From Eupeodes corollae (lineage: Eukaryota; Arthropoda; Insecta; Diptera; Syrphidae), in the NCBI RefSeq assembly GCF_945859685.1, contig NC_079147.1, forward strand, positions 284,371,679 through 284,435,678: a stretch of 64,000 nt of DNA, written 5' to 3'. This document shows positions 21,505 through 34,922 of this stretch, piece by piece. Position 1 is the stretch's first letter, and every line of letters begins with the position of its first letter. The notes below the pieces were generated by a model. The model was given only the letters and a program-made list of their open reading frames with translations. It was not told where the DNA came from and did no database searches. The position numbers and the translations under genes are program-made.

Positions 21505-24235
21505 GAAGAGGTGGCGCCTACAGTTCCAGTAAGGTTGAACTACTTAGTGAACACCTTATAGGGCTTCTTCGACTTATTCGGAGCCCAGGCCTATTCAGCT
21601 CCCTATCCTTGGAGTTATACTTAGGATCTGGCCCTCCAGGTTGGGGGTTGTGCGTCGGGTTGACTTCCTGGCCACGTAAAAGCTTTCATAGTTGCGAAGC
21701 ACCAACAAGCCTCGGATACGGACGGATTTACTGTTGGCAACCAACGCAAACGAATTAAGGACAACGAACTTCGGATATGTACGTGGAATGTTAGGTCCCT
21801 CAACAGACCACGTGCGGCCGAAGAATTAGCGGACGCCCTAGACCGCTATAGAGCAGACATCACCGCCATCCAGGAAATACGATGGGATGGGCCGGGCAAA
21901 AAGAGGATGAAAAACTGCGATATTTACTATGGTGACTGCTACCACGAAAACCAACAGCGCTTATTTGGATGCGGTTTGAAACCCGACTTAGGCAAGAAGT
22001 CTTGAGCTATAGGTGCATCAATTGAGCGCCTTATGACCATACGCATCAAGGCTAAATTCGGCAACATTAGCCTGATATGCGTACGCCCCCACAGAAGAGA
22101 AAGACGACAACACCAAAGATATGTTATTCGAGCTCTTAGACAAAACATATGAGCAGTGCCCTAGCTACGATATTAAAATAATCCTGGGCGATTTTAATGC
22201 CCAACTAGGAAGGGAAGACATCTTTGGCGGAATAATCGGGAAAAACAGCCTGCACGACAACACTTCCGACAACGGATTCAGGCTCATAGATTTTGCTGCG
22301 GGGCGAAACGTCATGGTAGCCAGTACACGTTTTCAACACCTTAAAGGAACTTGGAGTTCTACAGATCAATATACCGTCAACCAGATTGACCATATTGCGA
22401 TCGACGCTATACACGCTTCCAGCATCACGGATGTCCGAACTTTCCGAAGAGCTAACATCGACTTGAAAGACTTCCTCGTTGTAGCCAAGGTAGCACTTCG
22501 GGTTTCCAGATCCTAGGCAAAACAAGGAGATGCTGGGAGAAGGTACAACGTCAAACGGCTACAATTGCAAGAGATCGTCAAATCCTTCTCCGACCGAGGT
22601 ACAAGTAACCTCTCTCGAAGTTCTTTGCCGCCAACACAATGTATCGGAAACCAGTGGCAACATTGCCATGATGCAATCAGAGAAGCTGCCTCTGATGTGC
22701 TATGTTTCAAACAGCCACCAACAAGGAACCCCTAGTTTGATGAGGAATGTCGGCAGGCAAATGCAGCCAAACAACAGACACGCAAAGCGGCGTTGCATAA
22801 AAGGACGAGAGCTGCTCATGACCTCTATGAGCAGAAGAGACGGCAGGAACGCCGACTTCTCAGAAGGAAATAAGAGAGGGCATGAGTCGCAGGTACATAA
22901 ACCTAGAAATAAAGGCTTCAAAGACGAAAGTGGAAATATTATAGTGGAACCGCAGTCAATGCTAAGGAAATGGAAGGACCACTTCTGCAGACTGTATAAC
23001 GCCGATGACAAACCGAATTCCGCTGCCAGGTAGGATGATCCGTTCAGCACAGACGACCACTGCCAAAAATCCCGTCTCCCCGACTTAGACGATTTAAAGA
23101 TTACCATATCTAAGCTGAAGTCTAATAAGGCCGCTGGAAAGGATGGCTTGAATGCCGAGGTCTTTAAAGCAGCTGAAGATATGTTTGTGTATGCACTAAC
23201 TTATCTGTAAGATATGGTCGGCGGAAAGCATGCCCGATGAATGGAACCTCAATATTGTTTGCCCGATCCTGAAAAAATGAGACCCTCTAAACTGCACCAA
23301 CTATAGAGGAATCAGTCTACTTAACATCGCCTACAAAATCTTCTCTGCCGTAATATGTGAACGTCTGAAGCCCATCGTCAACAACCTGATAGATCCTTAT
23401 TAGTGTGGTTTTAGACCAGGAAAGTCCAAAGTGATCAAATATTCACATTACGGCAGATCCTGGAAAAAACCCAAGAACACCAAATCGGCACCCACCATCT
23501 TTTCATCGATTTCAAGGCCGCATATTACAGCATCTAGTTTTGGCATACCTGACAAACTTTCCCGTTTGTGCAGGATGGCCATGAAGAATTCACGCTGCTC
23601 CATAAAGGTTGGAAACAACTTAGCAGAACCTTTCGATGTCAAAAAAGGTTTTAGACAAGCTGATGCGCTGTCATGTGATTTTTTTAACATCGTGCTTGAA
23701 AGAATAGTGCAGAGCTCACACGTCAACACTAGAGGCACTATTTTTCAAAAGTCTGTCAAATTACTAGCATATGCTGATGACATTGACATAATCAGAAGAA
23801 CTCACCGTGATGTCAGTGGGGCTTTTGTGAATATTGAGGCAGAGGCGGCAAAAATGGGTTTAACGGTTAATGAGGGGAAAACAAAGTACATGCTGTCGTC
23901 AAGAAAGGACACACAACACCAATGTCTTGATCAAAACGTCACTATCGACAGACGTGACTTTGAGGTAGTCAAGGACTTCGTCTACCTAGGCTCCGCTGTA
24001 AACGCAGAAAACAACACCAGCCAGCGCTGAGATCAAACCCAGAATAACTCTTGCTAACCGCTGTTTCTTTGGACTAAGAAAACAATTGAGTGGTAAATTC
24101 CTCTCTCGAGGGACCAAAGTGTTGCTATATAAGACCCTTATCATCCCCGTCCTACTATACTGTGCAGAAGCATGGACTATGACAAAAGCGTATGAAAGCA
24201 CGTTGGGTCGGTTCGAGAAAAAAGTGTTGAATTAA
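21505..24235 (+). pseudogene. RTE-clade LINE, subfamily A, copy 1 (3'-truncated)
   Basis: This copy begins at the shared leader (CTGCAAACGAGAGAGGG) and runs through the apurinic endonuclease. Motifs are ICTWNVRSLNRPRAAEELA (21775), ITAIQEIRWDG (21860), ILGDFNAQLGREDIFGG (22180) and a degraded DH box near 22460. The RT follows: KSNKAAGKDG (23120), the fingers NYRGISLLNIAYKIFSA (23300), a degraded palm, KGFRQADALSCDFFNI (23647) and LLAYADDIDII (23760). It ends at GRFEKKVLN, just before the region that carries YGPVCIEGEWRRR in copy 2. The 3' tail is missing. Stops and frameshifts occur throughout (for example at 21995, 23030 and 23200), so it is inactive. Endonuclease-like pieces of such elements are often mis-annotated in insects as craniofacial development protein 2. 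Confidence 0.85.
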
Positions 24236-27200
24236 AAGCTTGTTAAGAGGGTATATTTTGAGATCCTATGAATTTAATTTTATTAATACCATAATTTTTG
24301 CTTGTCATATGTCAAAAGATGACTTTTTCAATGCGACATCTCTGTTATGAAACCCCTTTAACGAGATAAAATTGAAGAACGTTGCCAAGACCGGAAACAA
24401 TTATATAACAAGATTTTCAAGAGGCCTATATAATTAAATTCTACAAATATTGAAAATTTCATATTTGTTTTTTAAAACTTTTTTCAGCTTAGAAATAATA
24501 ATAAAATGAGTGAGACCTATGAATATATTTTTCAGCTGTTTCATCATTCCTATTATTTTGTATGTCTTCTTTGAGAAAAAAAGTTTTTGAAAAGCTGAGT
24601 AATTCTAATTTAAATTGTATGCGAAGATTTACCTCTTTTCACACTATACTTTGCTGCCAGGAATCTATTGGAAGCCAGCGTTGCCAAACACACTTAAAAA
24701 AAATTAATCGAAGCCCATGATCTTTTAACTTGGTAGTTAGCATTTTTAACATAATTTAAATGAAAATCAGACAATGGTGTGAAAAAATATGTTGATGGCA
24801 TATGAGACTTCCGGTATTCTATTTTATTTTCTAAAAACAGTTTAGACACAGCAATTTCACAAAACAAGACATTTGTATTCCCTTTTTTTGTGAGTTTTAG
24901 CTAAAATTTAGCACAGTTTAAAAGTAAGACTTAAAAATCTGCAATTTTGACTTTTTAGTACTACAAAAATGTTCATGTTAAAAAATTACATGTGGCAGCA
25001 ATGACTTAGGTGATTTTATATCTGTTTAAGCTTTTAGTCCAATGGAATCAAAAAACTTTGATTCAATTCGATTAAGGGGCGTTGTGTCCACCCACTTTAG
25101 TTGTAGACTTTATTAGTAAGTTCAGAAAGATGCAATTCGGTAAACAGTTGAAAACTTGTGTTTTAGATTCAAAGAGCGTGATAACCACACAAAATAAAAC
25201 GCTTAAAGGTTTAGAAATCGAATAAAAACTCTTCCAAAAATTTCGACCTTATTGTGCATTTTTGTGTTCCCTGTAAGACCACCACTCCAAGCACTCAATT
25301 CATTTTTGGTTGAAACTTTTTTGCGGTCTAACACAATTCAGTGACATCGCGATAACTAGAGAGAAACAATGAAACACAACAATTTGAAGACGATGAGAAG
25401 GAGAAAAAAGAAAAGGTAGAGTGAGTGGAGTGCTCCTTGCTGAGGAGGATGCAATGGTAAAGGAGTCGCATGGTCCAGGGAATATTCTGCATCAGCATCA
25501 TTATCACCATCATCATCGGCGGCGTCGTCGTCGTTCTCGTTGTAGTTGTCGTCTTCATTGTCGTCGCGGTATCAAACCCAAGACAATTTGCTAAGAAAAA
25601 ATAAAACAATATATAAAAATCCTTCTGCATTCACCATCATCCGTCCAAGTTCTATTGGAGCCGCTTTTTCTTGGTATTCTAAAGGAGAGGAACAACAAGG
25701 CATCATATTCTTCTCTTCTGATAACCATCTTCAGCCACTTGGGGTATCTTTTGCTATGGCCAGGAAATAAAATAATGGGTAGCACTTCTTCGTCCTGCCG
25801 CACAATACCTACCACAAAAACTATAGGTATGCGACATACTTAGGGCTGAAAAGGACTTCCCCTGCAAAGGTATATAGTCGAGTCAGTGTGCCTGATGCTG
25901 ATACTGATGTGCAGCGCAATATCTACCCGACCATTATTATCAAGGATATCTCAAGCAATAGGAATTGTACCCTAAAAGATTGTGTTTGTGTGCAGTACTT
26001 CTATAATAAGGAGCTCTCTAGAAATTGCACATTTAAACGGATAGAAATATGACTGGACAAATACTCCATGATAACTGTATAACATTTTTGAGATTAAGAT
26101 CCTTTTGTGTTTAATGGCTGGATGGTCTTGGGTGCTTGGTGCTGGGTGCAGGCTGCTGATGCCGGTGCTGGTGCAGTACGCCGAGAATGAGTGAGAACAA
26201 GAAGACATCCTACAACAGGATCTTATATAGAAGCACTGTTCGAGGATACCAACTCCCTCCAGACTTGAGTAATAGTTGTTGTTGGTGTTGTAGGGAACAC
26301 TTGGGTGATGATGGTGATGTATCTTGAGTAATTCCAAACGAATTGGTCTTGTGATGTTGCAGCAGTCAGCAGGCAGCAAGGAGCAAGCAGAAGCAGAACT
26401 TTATAGAATCATGAGCAGAGCAGGCAGGCAACAGCTTGGGAAATGTCTTGTTTTGTGCCGCACGAAAGATCTAAAGAGTTTCGTTTCTCCTCTAATTAAA
26501 TGAGGAACAGAAAATAAAACATGATAGAAACACAAAAAGGAGGATGTTGAGATGAGGAAGACAATAGGAGACTTTGTTCAGTGCAGCAGAAGGCAATTGG
26601 GAGACAATTGAATTTTATGTGCGACGAGAGTTTTACTCGCATAGGTCTTTGTTTTCTAAAGTGGCCGGAAAAAGGATTATTAATGATGAGATAAGGATAT
26701 TTTATTGTAAATTGATGTTAGACGTTGGTATTATATGAGATTTGTAAATGAAACTGGGTTTTTCTGATTTAATTATGTTATCTACTGTGATTCTGTTTAT
26801 ATGGGATGTTTTGTTGTTTTTTTCGTTTCAGTGATGTTTGAAGGGAATAAATTACATTTAAGTTTCAACAAAATATTAGCTTTTTGTTAAATTTTATTAA
26901 GGAAATGAAGTTAATAAATTATGAGGGGTTTTCAATTTTCTTCAAATATTAAGAACATAGTTGTTTTATTGGGCTTTATTAGGTAGAAATTAAATTAAGA
27001 CTAAGTGAATCAATCTTAACTAGAAACTCATTTCCGATGTTTTTATAAGGAAAAAAATCAATATCAATTAAATAGGAAAGGAATGAAAAATTGTCTGAAT
27101 GGCATAAGAATCTCAAGCCAAATACTTAACTGTTATTTTACTATAAGACCACGATAAACCTCTAACTGCAATTAAGATTTTCAGGAACCAAATGTGGGAT

Positions 27201-27681
27201 GCTAATAGTTACGAAGTTGAAAGTCAATGCTACAGAATTGATCTTTAGATAGTGAGAGACCATTCTTTTTCTGGCATAGGAACGATAATAAGTTTAAATT
27301 AAAAAAAAATGTGTACAGAAAATCATTAAAAAAATATTTTGGCAGCCTAAAATATTTTCAAATGTTACATTTCTTCTATCGAACATTATTGTTCGTTATA
27401 ACTAAATAAAAAAATGTCAAAAACATTAATATTATTGCATGTAAGAACATAACAGAAAGTGTCTAAAAATTCAAATACCTTTTCATATTTTACAACTCTA
27501 AAAGTTCTATAATTTTTGTAAAAAAAGATGGAATTCTATTGGAGTCTATTCAAAACACACAAGTTTTAAATGGTATTATATCGTAAAGGCTATATGGGAT
27601 TTTTGAAGAAGATTTTGATTGCCCATTTTCGGACCTAATGATTTATTAACACAACTAGAGGAATTTCTAAAAAAGGAATCG
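24236..27681. other. No gene recognised; noncoding DNA
   Basis: 24236-25320 and 26640-27680 are AT-rich with no recognisable content. 25480-25570 is rich in CATCAT, GTCGTC and related triplets. 26100-26400 has GCTGGTGC-type and CAGCAG-type runs. The open frames here follow these triplet runs and are not convincing genes. Confidence 0.5.
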
Positions 27682-30600
27682 GGTGCCTAGTACCTCAATT
27701 GGAGATTGGGTTCCAACCCCAGTGGAAAGTTGTTGGGGGCTGCAAACGAGAGAGGTGGGGAGAGGTGTTTTCAATAAGGCACCTCTCCTTATCCAGACGG
27801 CAGCGGAGGAATTCCCGAGATGGAATCAACGGTGGCGTCTACAGTTCCAGTAAGGTTGAACTACTTAGTGAACACCTTATAGGGCTTCTTCGACATATTC
27901 GGAGCCCAGGCCTGTAAGGAGCGGTTTTATCCGGCTCCCCATCCTTGGAGTTATACTTAGGATCTGGCCCTCCAGGTTGGGGGTTGTGCGTTGGGGTGAC
28001 TTCCTGGCCACGTAAAAGCTTTCAAAGTTGCGAAGCACCGAAGGATTTACTGTTGACAACCAACGCAAACGAATAAAGGACAACGAACTTCGGATATGCA
28101 CGTGGAATGTTAGGTCCCTTAACAGACCACGTGCGGCCGAAGAATTAGCGAAGGCCCTAGAACGATATAAAGGAGATATCACCGCCATCCAGGAAATACG
28201 ATGGGATGGGCGGGCAAAAAGAGGATGAAAAACTGCGATATCTACTATGGTGACTGCTACCACGAAAACCAACAGCGCTTATTTGGATGCGTATTCGTCA
28301 TCGGAGCCAGACTTAGGCAAGAAGTCTTGAGCTATAGGTGTATCAATGAGCGCCTCATGACCATACGCATCAAGGCTAAATTCGGCAACATTAGCTTGAT
28401 ATGCGCGCACGCCCCCACAGAAGAGAAAGACGACAACATCAAAGATATGTTCTTCGAGCTCTTAGACAAAACATATGAGCAGTGCCCTAGTTACGATATT
28501 AAAATAGTCCTGGGCGATTTTAATGCCAAGCTAGGAAGGGAAGACATCTTTGGTGGAATAATCGGGAAGAACAGCCTGCACGACACAGGCTCATAGATTT
28601 TGCTGCGGGGCGAAACGTCATGGTATCCAGTACGCGTTTTATACACCTCAACATCCACAAAGGAATTTGGACTTCTCCAGATCAATCTAACGTCAACCAG
28701 ATTGACCATATTGCGATCGACGCCAGACACGCTTCCAGCATTATGGATGTACGAACTTTCCGAGGAGCTAACATCGACTCGGACCACTACCGCGTTGTAG
28801 CCAAGGTAGCACTTCGGATTTCCAGACCCAAGGCAAGACAGGGAGGTGCTGGGAGAAGATACAACGTCGAACGGCTACAATCGCCAGAGATCGCCAAATC
28901 CTTTTCCGACCGAGTTACAAGTAACCTCTCTCGAAGTTCTCTGCCGCCAACACAATGTATCGAAAATTAGTGGCAACATTGCCAAGATGCAATCAGAGAA
29001 GCCACCTCTGATGTGCTGGGTTTCAAACAGCCACCAACAAGGAACCCCTGGTTTGATGAGGAATGTCGGCAGGTCAATGCAGCCAAACAAGAGGCACGCA
29101 AAGCGGTGCTGCATAAAAGGACGAGAGCTGCACGTGAGCTCTATGAGCAGAAGAGTCGAGAGGAACGCCGACTTCTCAGAAGGAAAAAGAGAGGGCATGA
29201 GAAGCGTGCGGTCTAAGATGTTGAGAGGTATAAAAACAGGAATGAGGTTCGAAAGTTTTATAAACAGGTGAAACGAAATTCACAGGTACATAAACCTAGA
29301 ACCGAAGGCTGCAAAGACGAAAGTGGAAACATCATAGTGGAACCACAGTCAATGCTGAGGATATGGATGGACCACTTCTGCAGACTGTATAACGGCGATG
29401 AAGAACTGAATTCCGCTGTCAGGCAGGATGATCCATTCAATATAGACGACGAAAGCCAACAATCCCGTCCTCCCGACTTAGACGAAGTAAAGATTGCCAT
29501 ATCTAAGCTGAAGTCTAATAAAGCCGCTGGAGCAGATGGCTTGAATGACGAGCTCTTTAAAGCAGCTGGAGATAAGTTGGTTAGGAGCATGCACCAACTT
29601 ATCTGTAAGATATGGTCGGATGAAAGCATGCCCATGAATGGAACCTCAGTATTGTTTGCCCGATCCTGAAAAAAGGAGACCCTGTTAACAGCACCAACTA
29701 TAGAGGAGTCAGTCTACTTAACATCACCTATAAAATCTTCTCTGCCATAATATTTGAACGTCTAAAGCCGATTGTTAACAACCTGATAGGTCGTTATTAG
29801 TGTGGTTTTAGACCAGGAAATTCCACAGTTGATCAAATATTCACAATACGGCAGATCCTGGAAAAAACCCAAGAACACCAAATAGACACCCAACATCTTT
29901 TCATCGATTTCAAGGCTGCATATGACAGCATCTACAGGGACGAGCTGTATAGAGCCATGTCTTGTTTTGGCATCCCTGCCAAACTCGTCCGTTTGTACAG
30001 GATGACTATGGAGAATTCACGCTGCTCCATAAAGGTTGGAAACAACTTAACAGAACCTTTCGATGTCGAAAAAGGTTTTAGATAAGGTGATGCGCGTTCA
30101 TGTGATTTTATCAACATCGTGCTTGAAAAAAATAGTGCAGAGCTCACACGTCAACACTAGATGCACTATCTTTCAAAAGTCTGTCCAATTACTGGCATAT
30201 GCTGATGACATTGACATAATCGGAAAAACTCAGCATGATGTCAATGGGGCTTTTGTGAGTATTGAGGCGGAAGCGGCAAAAATGGGTTTAACGGTTAATG
30301 AGGGCAAAACAAAGTACATGCTGTCCTCTAGAAAGGACATACAACACCGACGTTGTGGTCAAAACGTCACAGTCGACAGACGTAACTTTGAGGTAGTCAA
30401 GGACTTCGTCTACCTAGGCTCCGCTGTAAACGCAGAAAACAACACCAGCGCTGAGATCAAACGCAGAATAACTCTTGCTAACCGCTGTTTCTTTGGACTA
30501 AGAAAGCAATTGAGTTTTAAAGTCCTCTCTCGAGGGACCAAAGTTTTGCTATATAAGAATAAGACCCTTATCATCCCCGTCCTGCTATACGGTGCAGAAG

Positions 30601-31028
30601 CATGGACCATGACAAAAGCGGATGAAAGCACCTTGTGTCGGTTGGAGAGAAAAGTTCTTCGTGTGATCTACGGTCCCGTATGCATCGAAGGGGAGTGGAG
30701 GAGAAGATGGAACGACGAGCTGTACGGGCTGTACAGCGACGTAGACTTAGCCAGAAGAGTAAAAGTCCAACGACTAAGATGGCTGGGTCACGTAGAGCGC
30801 ATGGAAACCAATGCTCCTGCCCGGAAAGTCTTCGAATCCGGACCCACAGGATAGCGCAGTAGAGGAAGACCGCGGATCAGGTGGCGCGCACAAGTGGAAG
30901 GTAACCTCTCCCAACTTGGAGCGCGAAACTGGAGACATCTAGCTAGGGACCGAGCTAGATGGAGAAGTTTGTTGGGTGAGGCCCTAGTTCACACAGGACT
31001 GTAGCGCCACCTTAAGTAAGTAAGTAAG
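27682..31028 (+). pseudogene. RTE-clade LINE, subfamily A, copy 2 (near full length)
   Basis: At about 3.35 kb this is the most complete RTE in the window. A ~350-bp leader (from GGGTGCCTAGTACC) precedes the endonuclease frame at 28028. Endonuclease motifs: ICTWNVRSLNRP (28098), IQEIRWDG (28186), VLGDFNAKLGRED (28508) and DSDHYRVVAKVALRI (28776). RT motifs: LKSNKAAGADG (29510), a degraded NYRGVSLLNITYKIFSA (29695), LLAYADDIDIIG (30188) and MGLTVNEGKTKYMLSS (30283). The C-terminus holds IIPVLLYGAEAWTMTKADES, then VIYGPVCIEGEWRRRWN, a premature TAG at 30852, and GRPRIRWRAQVEGNLSQLG. The end is TAGCGCCACC followed by (TAAG)4, a short tandem tail typical of RTE. At least six frame breaks make it inactive. 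Confidence 0.88.
31001..31028 (+). repeat. RTE 3' terminus with (TAAG)n tail
   Basis: GTAGCGCCACC followed by tandem TAAG units closes copy 2. The copy at 47.8-50.1 kb ends in the same way with fewer units. Confidence 0.8.
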
Positions 31029-31029
31029 A

Positions 31030-31110
31030 AACGAATGAATTGATATCAGTGTGGGTCGCATCCCAGCCTCTTTTTCAATTTTTGATATATCTTCTGAATA
31101 CCTTCACAAA
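31030..31110 (-). repeat. Repeat R end fragment next to the RTE tail
   Basis: CAGTGTGGGTCGCATCCCAG at 31048 is the reverse complement of the R-end motif at 9685 and also occurs at 43937. Little else of R is present. Confidence 0.45.
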
Positions 31111-31136
31111 CTCAATTCTAATATTGCGCATGGCTA

Positions 31137-31214
31137 CTTCTTGAAAACACAAATAACTTTGCTTTACAAAATTTTTCTTCTTGAAAACACAAATAACTTT
31201 GCTTTACAAAATTT
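31137..31214 (+). repeat. 40-bp perfect tandem duplication
   Basis: The unit beginning CTTCTTGAAAACACAAATAA occurs twice with an offset of exactly 40 bases (31141 and 31181) and no mismatch over about 38 bp. This implies a recent local slippage event. Confidence 0.85.
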
Positions 31215-33989
31215 TATAATAATCAATTTTCTCTGAACCAAAATTTCAAATACAAAAAATTCCTGCATATGTAATGTAATGTAAAAAATTCTTCATAAAT
31301 GCAGTTATATGAAAGTCTTTGAAATTTTGTATAGAATTAAAGTATATATTCTCTCTCTCTCTTAAAAAAAATGTAAATAAATTAAAAATTTGAATCTAAA
31401 CACAAAACTTCTAAAATTTCAAAAAAAAATAAACTTCTATTAGAAAAAAGCATTTATTACTATTTCACTCCCTCTTTCTCTCTGAACTCAAACGCTAGGA
31501 GTTTTCATTAATAAATCACTTTCAGATAATATTATAAAAATAACACCCACACACACACATCCTGTACCTTTCCCTTGGAAAATAAAAATCCTGCATATGA
31601 TGTGGTTTAGTATAATATTCTTAAATGGATGTAACATAAATCGTTGGAAATGTTTTCAATTTCAAAATTGAAAACCTAAAAGGATTATATCGCCTCTTTA
31701 TACCTCGAAACATCTATACTCTCCCTCTATCTATATATGTACCTAACCTATGCTAGTCAGATGTTAAGGTATGAGGATAATATTGATATCAACAACGCAA
31801 CCTTTCCCATAACCATGATTTACTTATATTTATTGGGAAATCGGATGCCTCTCGCACCAATATCCTATCCATATCCACAACATATACTCGTATCCGTTAT
31901 GTACCTCAATATAAAATGAAGGCTATTCTAAAAGGATCAAAAAATTAATATAAACGTCCTTGAGAATATAGGCATAATATGAGGAACATACTTTTTAACA
32001 ACATATTCCAATCATGGTCCTGTGGTTTAATCTAATTCGTCAACATTAAGCTCAAATTGAGCTTATAATGTGCTATTAGGTAAATGTCAATTTCCACAAC
32101 TCGTAAACATTTCTGGCAATTGTCATTAACGGCACCTTTTTGCTATAACTACATAGGTATTACTTTCCAACACCACCCACCTCGGTCCGTTTATCGTGCA
32201 ACCCAAATGATCCTTACAAACGTAAAGGACTACGACAACAACGACAACAACAACAACACCAACAACAACGACATCTTACCATCACGCAACCGGGTAAAAA
32301 GGTTGCTGGACAGGACACGAATAACTGTTCAGAAAAGGAAATGTGTGTGTGTGTGTGTAGATGGGTAAAAGTACATTTATATGAGATTGATTTTTATGTG
32401 AGGTAATCATACATGATAAATATAAAAATAAAATAAAAAATTATACATCCGTATCCGTATCCGGTGGAGCAAGCATCATCGTAGGTACATATGCATTCAT
32501 GTTTGTATAGTAAATAATTTTCCAGCTCAATAAGCAATGCAATATCCTGGGGACATCCATCATCAGTGTTGTATATTCGTTCCTGTTCCTTGAAATTTTA
32601 TTTTCATCACATTTCTGCTTCAAAGGATATGCTTGCATCATGTCACCGACGACCGACAACTACAACAACAGCAACAAGGACGAAAACCAAAACGACGAAG
32701 ACTACAACGACAACGACAACGCCAACGAGATGTGGATGCATGATAATCAAATACATCAAAAAGGAAGAAGAAATTAAAAAAAAAATATATTATTCAATAT
32801 TAATTTATCCTTAAACGATAAAATGTTATGTTAGTCCTTTTTTATCTTTTTTGTTTTACATTAAATTATTGTCCTTGTCAACAAGGATTTTCTTGTTCGT
32901 CAAAGTAGGTATAGGTATCTATACACTACATATACTTATGTATATACGGAAAAACCTTCATTTTATGCTTTTAATCGTGACATATGAACTTGTTCTTGAC
33001 TTTAAACATTGCAAGGATTCCACATCATGTATCCTGAATCCTCATATATACTCATACCTATAGGTATATGCCAGTATTAGGCACATAACATAAATGTAAA
33101 TTTGCCTTACCGAAGGATATATGCGTTTATTTTTTTGCATTTTTTCATCGTTGTTGTTGTTATTTTTGTGTTATCCTTTTTGAAGAAGCAATAATTGAGG
33201 AGAGTAGGAAAAAAAGTTCTCTTCTTTGATAATTGGTGCATGCTTTTGTTTTAACTTTTTTTTTCATTTACGTCTTTGTGCCAATTTTTTTATTTTTGTC
33301 GGTATACGTACGAAGAACGAATATATCCTTTGTAAAAGAACAATTTGATTTGAAATTCTTATGAAAGTTGATTTTTGGGGAAACCATATATTGCATACAT
33401 AGCAAATTACATCACATACCTACTCGTGTTTGTATTCGTATACGTTTTCCACATTTTTGGTGATGTGGTGATTTTTTATTAAAAACAAAATAAAAATGAA
33501 GAAAGAGGGAATGAAAATTGAGATAGTGATGGGAGAGCGGTAGAAAGGATATACAAATCAGACAAGTGGAAACTTATGAAAATTGTCTTTGAAAGTTTGC
33601 GAAGGATGTTTTTTCTGTTTTATTTTTATTGCAGTTTTTATTGATTTCGTTTGTTATCAAAAGAAGTTTTTGGAAATTTTTGAGAAATAGAAATTTTCGA
33701 TTATTTTATTTTAGTTTTTCTACGTTTTAAAAATGAATTTTAAAAGAAAATTTAAAATGACTTTGTAGTGAAAATTTGTGTTCCTTGCAAAAAAATCTAT
33801 CCAAAAAAGTATTCACTATTTTCTTTTAAAATTTAAATTTAAATATTGAAAATACATATCAGAATTTTTGAATTTTATATACCAAGCAGTTTATCGGATT
33901 AAGTTCAAAATATTTGTTTTTAATATTTTTAACAGAGCTTGAAATTAACTATCTCTTGTGCCTGATTTTTAATCCATTTCAAGACCGGC
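31215..33989. other. No gene recognised; noncoding with microsatellites
   Basis: AT-rich DNA with a CT run at about 31351-31362, AAC/ACG-type triplets at 32228-32275, a GT run at 32343-32358 and ACGACAACG-type triplets at 32655-32730. The open frames over the triplet runs are low-complexity and have no neighbouring coding support. Confidence 0.5.
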
Positions 33990-34330
33990 TAAATAAACTT
34001 GTAAAAGAATGAATCTTTTAGGACTGTAATCCTTACAAATCATTTATTGAATTCAACTTAAAGATTACATAAATTGAATTGACCTAAATATTGGCACCTA
34101 AAATATTACAATAACCAATTATTTGACCATAAATGACTTTTTCCAATCATTTTACTGCAATCATTTTAAACTTCATGCATTACTTCTATTATTTTGAACT
34201 CTTTGCATTTTTTTTAAAGTCTTGCGTTCAATTGAATGCTTTTAAAGTCGAAGACAACGATTTCAAAATTCGAAGTCCCAATCTCAATATGTATTGAATG
34301 AATGCAATTTTTATATTGAGATCATAAAAT
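33990..34330. repeat. TGAATGCA-rich MITE-like repeat, second copy
   Basis: Repeated AATCATTTTACTGCAATCAT, ATTGAATGCA and TTGAATTCAA wording recalls, in reverse, the insert at 4125-4350. Homology was judged by eye only. Confidence 0.3.
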
Positions 34331-34439
34331 ATTATATTCCCGAAAAGACTACTCTGGAAGTGTTTTTAAGGAATAGCAAAAAGGGATGGGGAGAAATCAA
34401 AGACTTAAATATAAATAAAATATAAGGAGGGTCGTATTG

Positions 34440-34922
34440 ACTTTTTTGAATCATCCCTCGGGATTGGATTCGAAGGCCTTCCGGGCTGGTGCGTTGATGT
34501 CCATCCGCTCTACCTAACCATCTAAGCCGTAGGACTTTAATTCTGTTAACTAAGTCAGTGTCGACTTCGTCATTATATTTTCTCCTTCATTCTGCATCTA
34601 TGCGTACTTGACCAAAAATCACCCGAAGAATTTTTCTCTCGAAGCATCCTAAGACGCTCTCATCTTTCTTTGAGAGGGTCCAGGCCTCAACGCCATAAAT
34701 GAGAACCGGGATGGTGAGTGTCTTATAGATGGTGATTTTAGATGCTCGAAGAGGACTTTACTTCTCATTTGCCTTCTAAGTCCAAAGAACCAGCGATTTG
34801 CAAGAGTTATTCTTCGTTTGATTTCAGCGCTGGTGTCGTTGTCTGTGTTTATAGCGCTTTCTAGGTAGACAAAGTCCTTAACTATCTCGAAGTTATAGCT
34901 GCCCATGGTGACGTTTTGTACA
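34440..34922 (-). pseudogene. RTE LINE fragment, subfamily B, antisense
   Basis: On the minus strand it gives QNVTMGSYNFEIVKDFVYLE, then TDNDTSAEIKRRITLANRWF, FGLRRQMRSKVL, a frameshifted tail with VRIDAE-type wording, and a KAFESN end. These match the copy at 49.5-49.9 kb (INTDNDTSAEIKRR) better than copies 1-3. It abuts, head to head, the sense RTE that starts at 34923. Confidence 0.75.

Noticed and set aside
25328..25630. Ser/Thr-rich 100-residue minus-strand protein
   Set aside because: It arises from CAT/GTC triplet runs in noncoding DNA.
28028..28970. Host gene for craniofacial development protein 2 or an endonuclease
   Set aside because: These frames are the APE endonuclease of RTE LINEs. 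The RT follows, the same sequence is repeated in several copies, and all are frameshifted.
32084..32814. Proteins rich in Asn/Thr/Asp
   Set aside because: The frames are read from AAC/ACG triplet repeats and have no domain, splice or neighbour support.
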